DNA from: Actinomycetes bacterium
GTDB taxonomy: Bacteria; Actinomycetota; Acidimicrobiia; Acidimicrobiales; Ilumatobacteraceae
Assembly: GCA_023417265.1 (NCBI GenBank)
Contig: JAEZFY010000159.1
Location: 1-5,184 of the forward strand
Length of the DNA stretch: 5,184 nucleotides
Direction: 5' to 3'
Positions within the stretch are counted from its first letter, which is position 1, and each line of letters opens with the position of its first letter. Below are positions 1 to 5,184 of the stretch, in pieces. Under the pieces are notes generated by a model, which was given only the letters and a program-made list of their open reading frames with translations, did not search any database and was not told where the DNA came from. Both the position numbers and the translations under genes were made by a program.

Positions 1-813
1 ATCGACGGCGACACGATCGATCCGCCCGGCGACTGGCTGTGGCTCACCGCCGGGCGGCCCCCCACGCTGGCGGAGGTGGCGTGGTCGAAGGTGGCCGCGG
101 CACCCGACGAACGTCCCGCGACGATGACCGCCGGTGCGTTGCGCAAGCGGGCCCGCTGGTCGGAGCCGGCCGCCGCCGCGGTCGGGCTGGCGCGGGGCGG
201 GTGGGACATCGACACCCGGCTCGAAGCGCACGTCAGCGAACCGGCGTCGACCGGCCTGCCGGCGAGTGCCGTGGTCGTGGCCGTGAACCGGGCCGGCTTC
301 GGTAACGCAGCCGAGTGGCACGCCGCACTCGACACGCTCGGGCCTGTCAACACGTTCGCCACCCGAGACGGCGACACGTTCGAGTTCGCCGGTGAGGTGT
401 TTCCGTACCGCGCCATCGACACGGTGGTGACGCCGACCCGAGCTGTGGACGTGGTGGTCGGCGGGTGGCTGGCGCGCACGCCGGCCGGTCGCTGGTGGCG
501 CAATCTCGCCACCGGCTCGTCGCACGGGCTGATGGTGGCGCTGGTCGCCTATACCCACGCGTCGGGTGAGGAATTGGGATCCGGGCTGACGGTCGCCGGC
601 ACGGGCAGCATGCGCCCGGACGGCAGCGTCGGGCGGATCGGCGGCCTGCGCGCCAAGGCCGGCGCAGCCCGCGACGCCGGCGCCGACCTGCTCCTGTACC
701 CCGCCGACCAGACCGAGGAGCTGGCCGGGCTGCCGTTGCGCGGCATGGAGGTGGTGGGCGTGGCGACGCTCGACGAGGCGATCGCCGCACTGCAGGCACG
801 CCGAGGGGGCTGA
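1..813 (+). CDS. PDZ/Lon-like serine protease (YlbL-type, peptidase family S16), 5'-truncated by window edge
   Basis: The reading frame is open from base 1 to the TGA at 811-813, giving 270 visible codons; the true start lies upstream. The C-terminal ~110 residues match the Lon proteolytic fold as found in YlbL-type proteins. A TGSSHGLM segment (bases 511-534) corresponds to the family's GPSAGLM, placing the nucleophile Ser at 520-522. GLTVAGTG is followed by DGSVGRIGGLRAK, with the partner Lys at 655-657. The Ser-Lys spacing of 45 residues is close to that of Lon. The C-terminus (GMEVVGVATLDEAIAAL) also fits. The middle part (about bases 230-410) is where a PDZ domain would sit, but it is degenerate and I cannot confirm it. 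Family members usually have an N-terminal membrane anchor and act at the cell surface; that part is not visible. The Pro and Ala of PSAG are replaced by Ser and His. The downstream gene begins 34 bases later. The family call is firm; the substrate is unknown. Confidence 0.85.
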   Translation: MDGDTIDPPGDWLWLTAGRPPTLAEVAWSKVAAAPDERPATMTAGALRKRARWSEPAAAAVGLARGGWDIDTRLEAHVSEPASTGLPASAVVVAVNRAGFGNAAEWHAALDTLGPVNTFATRDGDTFEFAGEVFPYRAIDTVVTPTRAVDVVVGGWLARTPAGRWWRNLATGSSHGLMVALVAYTHASGEELGSGLTVAGTGSMRPDGSVGRIGGLRAKAGAARDAGADLLLYPADQTEELAGLPLRGMEVVGVATLDEAIAALQARRGG

Positions 814-829
814 CCGCGCTACGCCCGGC

Positions 830-847
830 AGGGCTACGGTCGCGCGG
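830..847 (+). promoter_or_regulatory. Putative -10 element for leaderless transcription of pncA
   Basis: TACGGT at 835-840 fits the actinobacterial -10 consensus TANNNT and ends 7 bases before the GTG start at 848, so transcription would begin at or next to the start codon. The only purine-rich candidate ribosome site, AGGG at 830-833, is 14 bases upstream of the start, farther than usual. A -35 box is weak (CTGACC at 810-815, 19-base spacer). The 9-mer AGGGCTACG recurs in front of the nicotinate phosphoribosyltransferase gene. This is inference from spacing. Confidence 0.45.
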
Positions 848-1444
848 GTGGACACGACGCTCCCCGACTTCCACCCGGGCGCGGCCCTCGTGGTGGTGGA
901 CATGCAGAACGACTTCGCCCACCCCCGAGGCTCCCTGTTCGTCGCCGGCGGGGACGCGCTGGTCGCGCCGATCAACGCGATGATGCGCGCAGCCCGCACC
1001 GGCGGCGCGACGGTGGTGCTGACCCAGGACTGGCACCCGTCGGTGACCCCGCACTTCGACACCGACGGCGGCCCGTGGCCGGTCCACTGCGTCGCCGGCA
1101 CGTGGGGAGCCGAGCTCGTCGAGGGATTGAGCGCCGACGCCGACGCGGTGGTGCGCAAGGGCACCCGCGGCGAGGACGGCTATTCGGCGTTCTCGATGCG
1201 CGACACCCGCTCCGGCGACGACGTCCCGACCGGTCTCGCTGGCCTGCTGCGCGAGCGCGGCGTCGACAGCGTCGTCGTGGTCGGCCTGGCCGCCGACGTG
1301 TGCGTGGCCGCAACCGCCCAGGACGCGGCAGCAGCCGGGTTTGACACCACCGTCGCGTGGTGGGCGACCCGTCCGGTGCACCCCGACCGCGACCCACTTG
1401 TGCGCGCCGACCTCGCTACGGCCGGTGTGGCCGTCGTCAGCTGA
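848..1444 (+). CDS. pncA: Nicotinamidase (isochorismatase-like hydrolase family)
   Basis: The 198-residue product should hydrolyse nicotinamide to nicotinate and ammonia in the cytoplasm, the first step of the four-step NAD salvage route. The cysteine-hydrolase triad is visible: Asp18 in VVVDMQNDF, Lys104 in VVRKGTRGEDGYSAF and Cys152 in GLAADVCVAATA. The metal site seen in Mycobacterium tuberculosis PncA (Asp49, His51, His57, His71) is matched by Asp61 and His63 (TQDWHP), His69 (TPHF) and His80 (WPVHCVAGT). Length is typical. GTG at 848 is chosen because it places the catalytic Asp near the N-terminus, as in the family, and sits just after a -10-like TACGGT. In the catalytic loop the common TDYCV is ADVCV, a mild substitution. 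The 3' end overlaps the convergent clc gene by 8 bases. The next salvage enzyme is encoded about 2.2 kb downstream on the same strand, which supports nicotinamidase over a generic isochorismatase. Confidence 0.95.
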   Translation: MDTTLPDFHPGAALVVVDMQNDFAHPRGSLFVAGGDALVAPINAMMRAARTGGATVVLTQDWHPSVTPHFDTDGGPWPVHCVAGTWGAELVEGLSADADAVVRKGTRGEDGYSAFSMRDTRSGDDVPTGLAGLLRERGVDSVVVVGLAADVCVAATAQDAAAAGFDTTVAWWATRPVHPDRDPLVRADLATAGVAVVS

Positions 1445-3197
1445 CCCGGCGCCGTGAGCCCCTGCGCGGGCTTGCGGCAAGTCGCTGGGCCAGACCGCCC
1501 TGGCGCAGTTCTGCATCGAGCTGGCGACGGCGCACCTTGAGCAGGTCGGAGCGCGTGCAGATGCCGACCAACCTCCCGGCGTCGGTGACCGCCACGTGCT
1601 CGACGTGCTCATCGACCATCACGCGCAGTGCGGTCTGAGCGGTGTCGGCGGGCCCGACGTGGAGCACCGATCGGGCATCGTCGGCGACCAGAGGGAGGTC
1701 GTCGGCCCGGCCGTCGCGCAGCACGTCGTCGCGGCTGATCATGCCGATCAGCCGGTCGCCGTCGACGAGCGGGTAGGCGCCGTGCGAGCCGGTGGCGAAC
1801 AGCCGTCGGGCATCGCCGAGCGTCGCCGTGCCGGCCAACACCTGCACGTCGCCGGACATGATCTCGCCCACGCGTACCTGTGTGAAGGGATCGGTGCCGT
1901 AGTGGCGGCCGACGTTGAGGCCGCGCCTGCGCAGCTTCTCGGTCATCAGGCTGTCGGTGTTGACGGCCGAGTAGACGAGGTCGGCGAGCACGGTAGCGAG
2001 CATCAACGGGAGGATCACGTCGTAGTCGCGGGTGAGCTCGAACACGAACACGATCGCCGTGAACGTGGCTTGTGTGGCCGACCCGAACGTGGCTGCCATG
2101 GCGACGATCGCGAACGCGCCGACGGCTACGTCAGGGCCTGGGAGCACGTCGTTCAGCGCGGTGCCGGCGACGGTGCCGAATGACGCGCTGATCAGCAGGA
2201 TCGGGGCCAGCGTGCCGCCGGACGTGCCCGATCCGAGCGCCAGCCACCACGCGATCAGCTTCCCGGCGGCGAGTGCCGCGGCGGTGCCGACCGCGAGCTT
2301 GGCGTCGAGCACATCCCCGATGGCGTCGTACCCCACCCCCAGCGCCCGCGGCACGAACAGGCCGACCGTCGCAAAGCCGACGGCGCCGATGACGGGGTGC
2401 CAGAACTCGCCGACGGGTAGCCGGCGGTACTGATCTTCGACGAAGAACAGGCCCCGGCTGATGACGATCGCGAGCACGCCGCAGGCGATACCGAGCACGG
2501 CAAACGCGGGCAGCACCGCCAGGCCGGCCACGTCGTGGTGCGGCACCGTGAACAGCGGCCCGGCTTCGAACAACGCCGCGTGCATCCCGCCGGCGACAGA
2601 CGCGGCGACCACCAGCGGGATCAACGCCCGCACCGAGAACTCGAACAGCAGTAACTCGATCGCCAGCACCACCGCTGCGAGCGGTGCGCCGAACGTCGCC
2701 GACATCCCGGCCGCGGCGCCGGCGGCGAGCAGGATCTTGCGCTCCGACGGTGTCACGGGGAGCACCTGTCCGATCAGTGAACCGATCGATCCGCCGGTGA
2801 CGATGATGGGGCCCTCGGCACCGAACGGGGCGCCCGTGCCGATCGCAATCGCGGCTGAGATCGGTTTGGCGATCGCCGTGCGCGGGGCGACCCGGCTCTG
2901 CCGGACGAGCACGGCTTCCATCGCCTCGGGGATGCCGTGGCCGCGGATCACCGGCGCCCACTTGGCCAGCAGGCTGATCGCCAACGCACCGGCGACGGCG
3001 ACCGCGAACAGCGGCCAGCTGGCATGGAAGCCGAGCATCGAGCGGGTCTCGGTGGAGACTGTGTGGAACAGCGCCAGATTCGTGATCAGGTCGATCAGGT
3101 GGACGAGGACCCACGCCGCCCCGCCGCCGGCGAGGCCGAGCGCAGCGGCGATCGTGGCGAGCAGGGCCAACCGGGGAGCAGGGGTGGTGGACAACAT
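1437..3197 (-). CDS. CLC-family anion channel/antiporter with C-terminal CBS domain pair
   Basis: This 586-residue integral membrane protein moves anions such as chloride, by channel or H+-exchange mechanism. Residues ~10-410 form a series of hydrophobic helices with CLC signatures in order: GHGIPE (86-91), GAEGP (126-130, gating Glu128), GAPLAAVVLAIEL (170-182) and GTSGGTLAP (324-332). Two cytoplasmic CBS domains follow at ~442-495 (VGEIMSGDVQV to GMISRDDVL) and ~505-556 (to VGICTRSDLLK); such pairs often bind adenine nucleotides. Aligned by eye to E. coli ClcA from memory, Ser107 is His87, Glu203 is Leu182, Phe357 is Leu330 and Tyr445 is Met418, so selectivity and coupling are uncertain. 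ATG at 3197 is chosen because it directly precedes the first hydrophobic helix and has GGAG 4 bases upstream. The frame stays open to 3338, but that extension is Arg/Ser-rich and lies across marR. The gene is divergent from marR (25-base gap) and convergent with pncA. Confidence 0.93.
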   Translation of the reverse strand: MLSTTPAPRLALLATIAAALGLAGGGAAWVLVHLIDLITNLALFHTVSTETRSMLGFHASWPLFAVAVAGALAISLLAKWAPVIRGHGIPEAMEAVLVRQSRVAPRTAIAKPISAAIAIGTGAPFGAEGPIIVTGGSIGSLIGQVLPVTPSERKILLAAGAAAGMSATFGAPLAAVVLAIELLLFEFSVRALIPLVVAASVAGGMHAALFEAGPLFTVPHHDVAGLAVLPAFAVLGIACGVLAIVISRGLFFVEDQYRRLPVGEFWHPVIGAVGFATVGLFVPRALGVGYDAIGDVLDAKLAVGTAAALAAGKLIAWWLALGSGTSGGTLAPILLISASFGTVAGTALNDVLPGPDVAVGAFAIVAMAATFGSATQATFTAIVFVFELTRDYDVILPLMLATVLADLVYSAVNTDSLMTEKLRRRGLNVGRHYGTDPFTQVRVGEIMSGDVQVLAGTATLGDARRLFATGSHGAYPLVDGDRLIGMISRDDVLRDGRADDLPLVADDARSVLHVGPADTAQTALRVMVDEHVEHVAVTDAGRLVGICTRSDLLKVRRRQLDAELRQGGLAQRLAASPRRGSRRRVS

Positions 3198-3216
3198 CGA
3201 GCTCCGAGAATATCGT
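3188..3216 (+). promoter_or_regulatory. marR promoter: -35 TGGACA, 17-base spacer, -10 TATCGT
   Basis: TGGACA at 3188-3193 matches five of six bases of the TTGACA consensus. TATCGT at 3211-3216 fits TANNNT, and the spacer is the optimal 17 bases. The ATG of marR begins 6 bases after the -10, so the mRNA would be leaderless; no Shine-Dalgarno sequence precedes it. The -35 box lies inside the first codons of the divergent clc gene. It is the best-formed promoter in the window. Confidence 0.6.
3202..3212 (-). promoter_or_regulatory. Putative clc -10 element and ribosome binding site
   Basis: On the minus strand, TATTCT (3212 down to 3207) fits TANNNT and ends 9 bases before the clc ATG at 3197. 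GGAG (3205 down to 3202) lies 4 bases before the ATG and could act as a ribosome binding site if the transcript has a short leader. No convincing -35 is seen upstream; that region is the start of marR. The hexamer shares two bases with the opposing marR -10 element. Assignment is by position only. Confidence 0.35.
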
Positions 3217-3231
3217 GACACGATGGAATCG
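3205..3231. promoter_or_regulatory. Palindromic candidate operator between clc and marR
   Basis: ATCGTGACACGAT at 3212-3224 is a perfect inverted repeat of two 6-base arms around a central A at 3218. Four mismatched pairs further out, the symmetry resumes with CGA at 3205-3207 and TCG at 3229-3231, giving a 27-base interrupted dyad. It covers the marR -10 element, the predicted transcription start and the ATG, and overlaps the opposing clc -10. MarR proteins are dimers that commonly bind such dyads in their own divergent promoters, so autorepression with co-control of clc is the natural reading. Binding is inferred, not shown. Confidence 0.55.
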
Positions 3232-3651
3232 CGCCGATCGCTCGAGGACTCCGAGTTCGCCCGCCTGCTCGCCTTCCGCGACGGGCTGCGGCGATTCCAG
3301 CACTGGAGCGAACGCCAGGCCAGAGCGGTCGGTCTCACCCCCGCCCAGCACCAGTTGCTCTTGGCGATCCGCGGGCACGGGTCGCCACCGTCGATCGGCG
3401 CTGTCGCCGACCATCTGCTGCTGCGCCATCACAGCGCGGTCGAGTTGGTCGACCGGGCGGTGGCAGTTGGCCTCGTCGAGCGCATTGACGACCCCGCTGA
3501 CCACCGGGTCGTCCGCCTGCGGCTCACCGACGACGGGGCTGCTCGCGTGGCAGCCTTGGCGGACGCCCACCTCGAGGAGTTGTCCCGGCTGCGCGTCAGC
3601 TTCGACGCACTGTGGGCCGACCTGCCGGCCCATCTCCCCGCCGACGCGTGA
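3223..3651 (+). CDS. MarR-family winged helix-turn-helix transcriptional regulator
   Basis: The 142-residue length is typical for the family. An N-terminal helix (residues ~8-35) is followed by LTPAQHQLLLAI (38-49), which matches the MarR LTxxQ entry to the DNA-binding domain. The helix-turn-helix spans ~57-87 (SIGAVADHLLLRHHSAVELVDRA, then GLVER). The wing carries DPADHRVVRLRLTDDG (90-105), containing the family's D-x-R signature. A C-terminal helix (106-138) would complete the dimer interface. ATG at 3223 is chosen because it falls 6 bases after a good -10; the frame is open far upstream only because of antisense bias across clc. The protein probably represses its own gene and clc through the palindrome over its start codon. 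The nicotinate phosphoribosyltransferase gene begins 16 bases after the stop, so read-through could link it to NAD salvage. No ligand can be predicted. The His-rich start of the recognition helix (RHHSA) is common in a subset of the family. Confidence 0.92.
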   Translation: MESRRSLEDSEFARLLAFRDGLRRFQHWSERQARAVGLTPAQHQLLLAIRGHGSPPSIGAVADHLLLRHHSAVELVDRAVAVGLVERIDDPADHRVVRLRLTDDGAARVAALADAHLEELSRLRVSFDALWADLPAHLPADA

Positions 3652-3667
3652 GGGCTACGTTGCCTGC
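3651..3667 (+). promoter_or_regulatory. Putative -10 element for leaderless transcription of the NAPRT gene
   Basis: TACGTT at 3656-3661 fits TANNNT and ends 6 bases before the ATG at 3668. The upstream part, AGGGCTACG (3651-3659), is identical to the sequence ahead of pncA at 830-838, and it begins on the last base of the marR stop codon. No -35 box is apparent. GAGGG at 3650-3654 could instead be a distant ribosome site (13 bases from the ATG) if the gene is co-transcribed with marR. Confidence 0.4.
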
Positions 3668-5184
3668 ATGACCTCCGCCACCGGCGACCGGATCCGTGCA
3701 CGCTGGGCCGCCGCCCGCGGGCCGCTGTTCACCGACCTCTACGAGCTGGCGATGATGCAGGTCTACTGGCGCGAGGGCATCGCCGAGCAGCAGTCCCAGT
3801 TCGACCAGTTCTTCCGGCGCTACCCCAACTACGGCACGCACCAAGCCGGCTACTGCGTCACCGCCGGCCTCGGGCCGTTTCGCACCTGGCTGCGCAACCT
3901 GCGCATCGGCGACGAGGAGGTCGCCGCCCTGCGAGCGATCCGCGACTCGGCCGGGAACCCGACGTTCGCCGCCGACTTCATCGCCTGGCTGGCCGCCCCC
4001 GACCGCTTCGCCGGGCTCGAGCTGACAGCGGTCCCGGAGGGTCGCGTCGTGCATCCGCACGAGCCGGTCGTGTCGGTCACCGGCCCGCTCGCGGCGGCGC
4101 AGTTCGTCGAGACGGCGCTGCTCAACCACCTCAACTACGCGACCTTGATCGCCACCAAGGCGGCGCGCATCGTCGAGAGCGCCCGCGGCGGCACCGTGCT
4201 CGAATTCGGCATCCGACGTGGCCCGGGTGCGGGGGTCAGCGACGGTGTCCGCGCCGCCTTGATCGCCGGCTGCGCCGGAACGTCCGACGTCGAAGCCTCG
4301 ATCGCCCTCGGCACACCTCCCAAGGGCACTCACGCCCACGCCCTCGTGCAGGCCTACCTCGCCAACGGGGCCGGTGAACTGGAAGCGTTCCGGGCCGTCG
4401 CCCGGGCGGCCCCCGACGACTGCGTGCTCCTGCTCGACACGGTCGACACGCTGCACTCGGGCGTACCCAACGCGATCACCGTGTTCGAGGAACTACGCGC
4501 AGCAGGGCACCGGCCGGCCGGCGTGCGGCTCGACTCGGGCGACCTCGCCTACCTCGCCGTGCGCACCGCCGCCGAGCTCGACGCGGCCGGCTTTGACGCC
4601 GTCCCGATCGTCCTGTCGGGCGACCTCGACGAGTTGACGATCTGGCAGATCCGCACACAGGTCGACGAGGAGGCCCGCCGGGCCGGCCTCGATCCGGCGG
4701 CGGTGTGCCGGCGGCTCGCCTACGGTGCCGGCACCCGCCTGATCACGTCGCACGGCGACCCGGCGCTGGGCGGCGTGTACAAGCTGGTCGGCCTCGCCGG
4801 CGAGCGCGGGTGGGTCCCGGCGATCAAGATCTCCGAGGACCCCGGCAAGGTGCCGTTGCCCGGGCGCAAGAAGGTGTGGCGCCTGTACGACAGCCGGCAG
4901 ATGGCGATCGTCGACCTCGTGGGGCTGGCCGACGAGGACCCGCTCGGCGAGCCGCTGCTGGTGACGCACCACCCGACGCGCACCGAGGTCGCCACCAGCC
5001 GGTCGCGTGACTCGATCGCCTCGGTCGAGGTGCTCCACGAACCGGTGCGGCTCGACGCCGCCGACGAACCGATCGAGGTCCTCCGCGAGCGCTGCCAGGC
5101 CGACCTCGCCCGGCTCGACATCGGCGTCCGCCGGATCGTGAACCCGCACGTCTACCACGTGTCGGCGAGCGACCGCCTGCACCG
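3668..5184 (+). CDS. pncB: Nicotinate phosphoribosyltransferase, 3'-truncated by window edge
   Basis: The frame is open from ATG 3668 to the last base, with 505 complete codons and no stop. The enzyme joins nicotinate to PRPP, with ATP hydrolysis, to give nicotinate mononucleotide, using the product of the nicotinamidase encoded upstream. Family motifs in order: LFTDLYELAM (20-29), LEFGIRRGPGAG (178-189), GTPPKGTHAHALV (215-227, containing the His pair of the active-site region), LLLDTVDTLHSGVPNAI (254-270), VRLDSGDL (286-293), VLSGDLDEL (315-323), YGAGTRLITS (352-361), GGVYKLV (368-374), KISEDPGK (387-394) and PGRKKVWRLYD (398-408). The C-terminal NPHVYHVSASDRL (491-503) resembles the usual end of the protein, so little is missing. 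An insert around 329-350 separates LSGDLDE from YGAGTR. Substitutions include GTSD for GTSN and HAHA for HAHS. It starts 16 bases after marR. The function is secure; operon membership with marR is inferred. Confidence 0.95.
   Translation, partial: MTSATGDRIRARWAAARGPLFTDLYELAMMQVYWREGIAEQQSQFDQFFRRYPNYGTHQAGYCVTAGLGPFRTWLRNLRIGDEEVAALRAIRDSAGNPTFAADFIAWLAAPDRFAGLELTAVPEGRVVHPHEPVVSVTGPLAAAQFVETALLNHLNYATLIATKAARIVESARGGTVLEFGIRRGPGAGVSDGVRAALIAGCAGTSDVEASIALGTPPKGTHAHALVQAYLANGAGELEAFRAVARAAPDDCVLLLDTVDTLHSGVPNAITVFEELRAAGHRPAGVRLDSGDLAYLAVRTAAELDAAGFDAVPIVLSGDLDELTIWQIRTQVDEEARRAGLDPAAVCRRLAYGAGTRLITSHGDPALGGVYKLVGLAGERGWVPAIKISEDPGKVPLPGRKKVWRLYDSRQMAIVDLVGLADEDPLGEPLLVTHHPTRTEVATSRSRDSIASVEVLHEPVRLDAADEPIEVLRERCQADLARLDIGVRRIVNPHVYHVSASDRLH

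Noticed and set aside
1457..1472. AGCCC/GGGCT stem-loop as a terminator for pncA.
   Set aside because: The stem has only five pairs, there is no following T run, and it lies inside the clc coding end, so it is too weak to annotate.
347..1612. Minus-strand 421-codon open frame across the protease, pncA and clc 3' ends.
   Set aside because: It overlaps three well-supported genes, shows no domain, and becomes Arg/Pro-rich in the way of a shadow frame.
2461..3222. Long plus-strand open frame running without a stop into marR (an apparent 396-residue protein).
   Set aside because: It is the antisense of clc, is Ala/Thr/Ser/Pro-rich with no family motifs, and stays open because of GC codon bias. 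The marR start at 3223 with its own promoter explains the real gene.
3198..3338. N-terminal extension of the clc frame to an ATG at 3338 on the minus strand.
   Set aside because: The extra 47 residues are Arg/Ser-rich, lie antisense to the marR 5' end, and are absent from CLC proteins as I know them. ATG 3197 precedes the first membrane helix directly.
3596..4456. Minus-strand open frame of 286 codons opposite the marR end and NAPRT.
   Set aside because: It has low-complexity Gly/Arg/Val/Asp composition and no recognisable domain. It lies opposite a gene with complete NAPRT motifs, so it is a shadow frame.
4493..5182. Minus-strand open frame of 229 codons opposite the 3' part of NAPRT.
   Set aside because: Composition is typical of the complement of GC-rich coding DNA, and the opposite strand carries the conserved NAPRT motifs to the window edge.

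Overview
The window is a compact, very GC-rich stretch with strong G/C preference at third codon positions. It carries five protein genes and almost no intergenic DNA. Codon use, a PDZ/Lon-like (YlbL-type) protease gene, and several start codons sitting 6-7 bases after a TANNNT hexamer (the layout of leaderless transcripts) all suggest an actinobacterium, perhaps of the Acidimicrobiia type. That placement is inference. I see no rRNA, tRNA, CRISPR array, insertion sequence or other sign of mobility.

Layout: (1) 1-813 (+) is the 3' part of a Lon-like serine protease gene that begins upstream of the window. (2) 848-1444 (+) encodes a nicotinamidase (PncA) with all catalytic and metal-binding residues visible. 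(3) 1437-3197 (-) encodes a CLC-type anion channel/transporter with a C-terminal CBS pair. It converges on pncA, and the two 3' ends overlap by 8 bases. (4) 3223-3651 (+) encodes a MarR-family repressor, divergent from clc across only 25 bases. (5) 3668 to the window end (+) is a nicotinate phosphoribosyltransferase gene (PncB-type), open at the right edge with 505 codons visible.

Functionally, genes 2 and 5 are the first two steps of NAD salvage from nicotinamide (nicotinamide to nicotinate to nicotinate mononucleotide). Between them lies a divergent clc/marR pair. Its 25-base gap holds a perfect 13-base palindrome, ATCGTGACACGAT, overlapping the marR -10 element and start codon. This is a good candidate for an operator by which the MarR protein controls itself and clc. 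Read-through from marR could also reach the NAPRT gene 16 bases downstream. Both NAD-salvage genes are preceded by the same 9-mer, AGGGCTACG, which contains the start of their putative -10 elements.

The most noteworthy points are the divergent operator/promoter, the altered anion-pathway residues of the CLC protein (gating Glu kept; the usual Ser, Phe and Tyr and the internal proton Glu replaced), and the possible link between a MarR regulator, an anion channel and NAD salvage. I do not see a clearly novel multi-gene system. The rest is ordinary housekeeping sequence.
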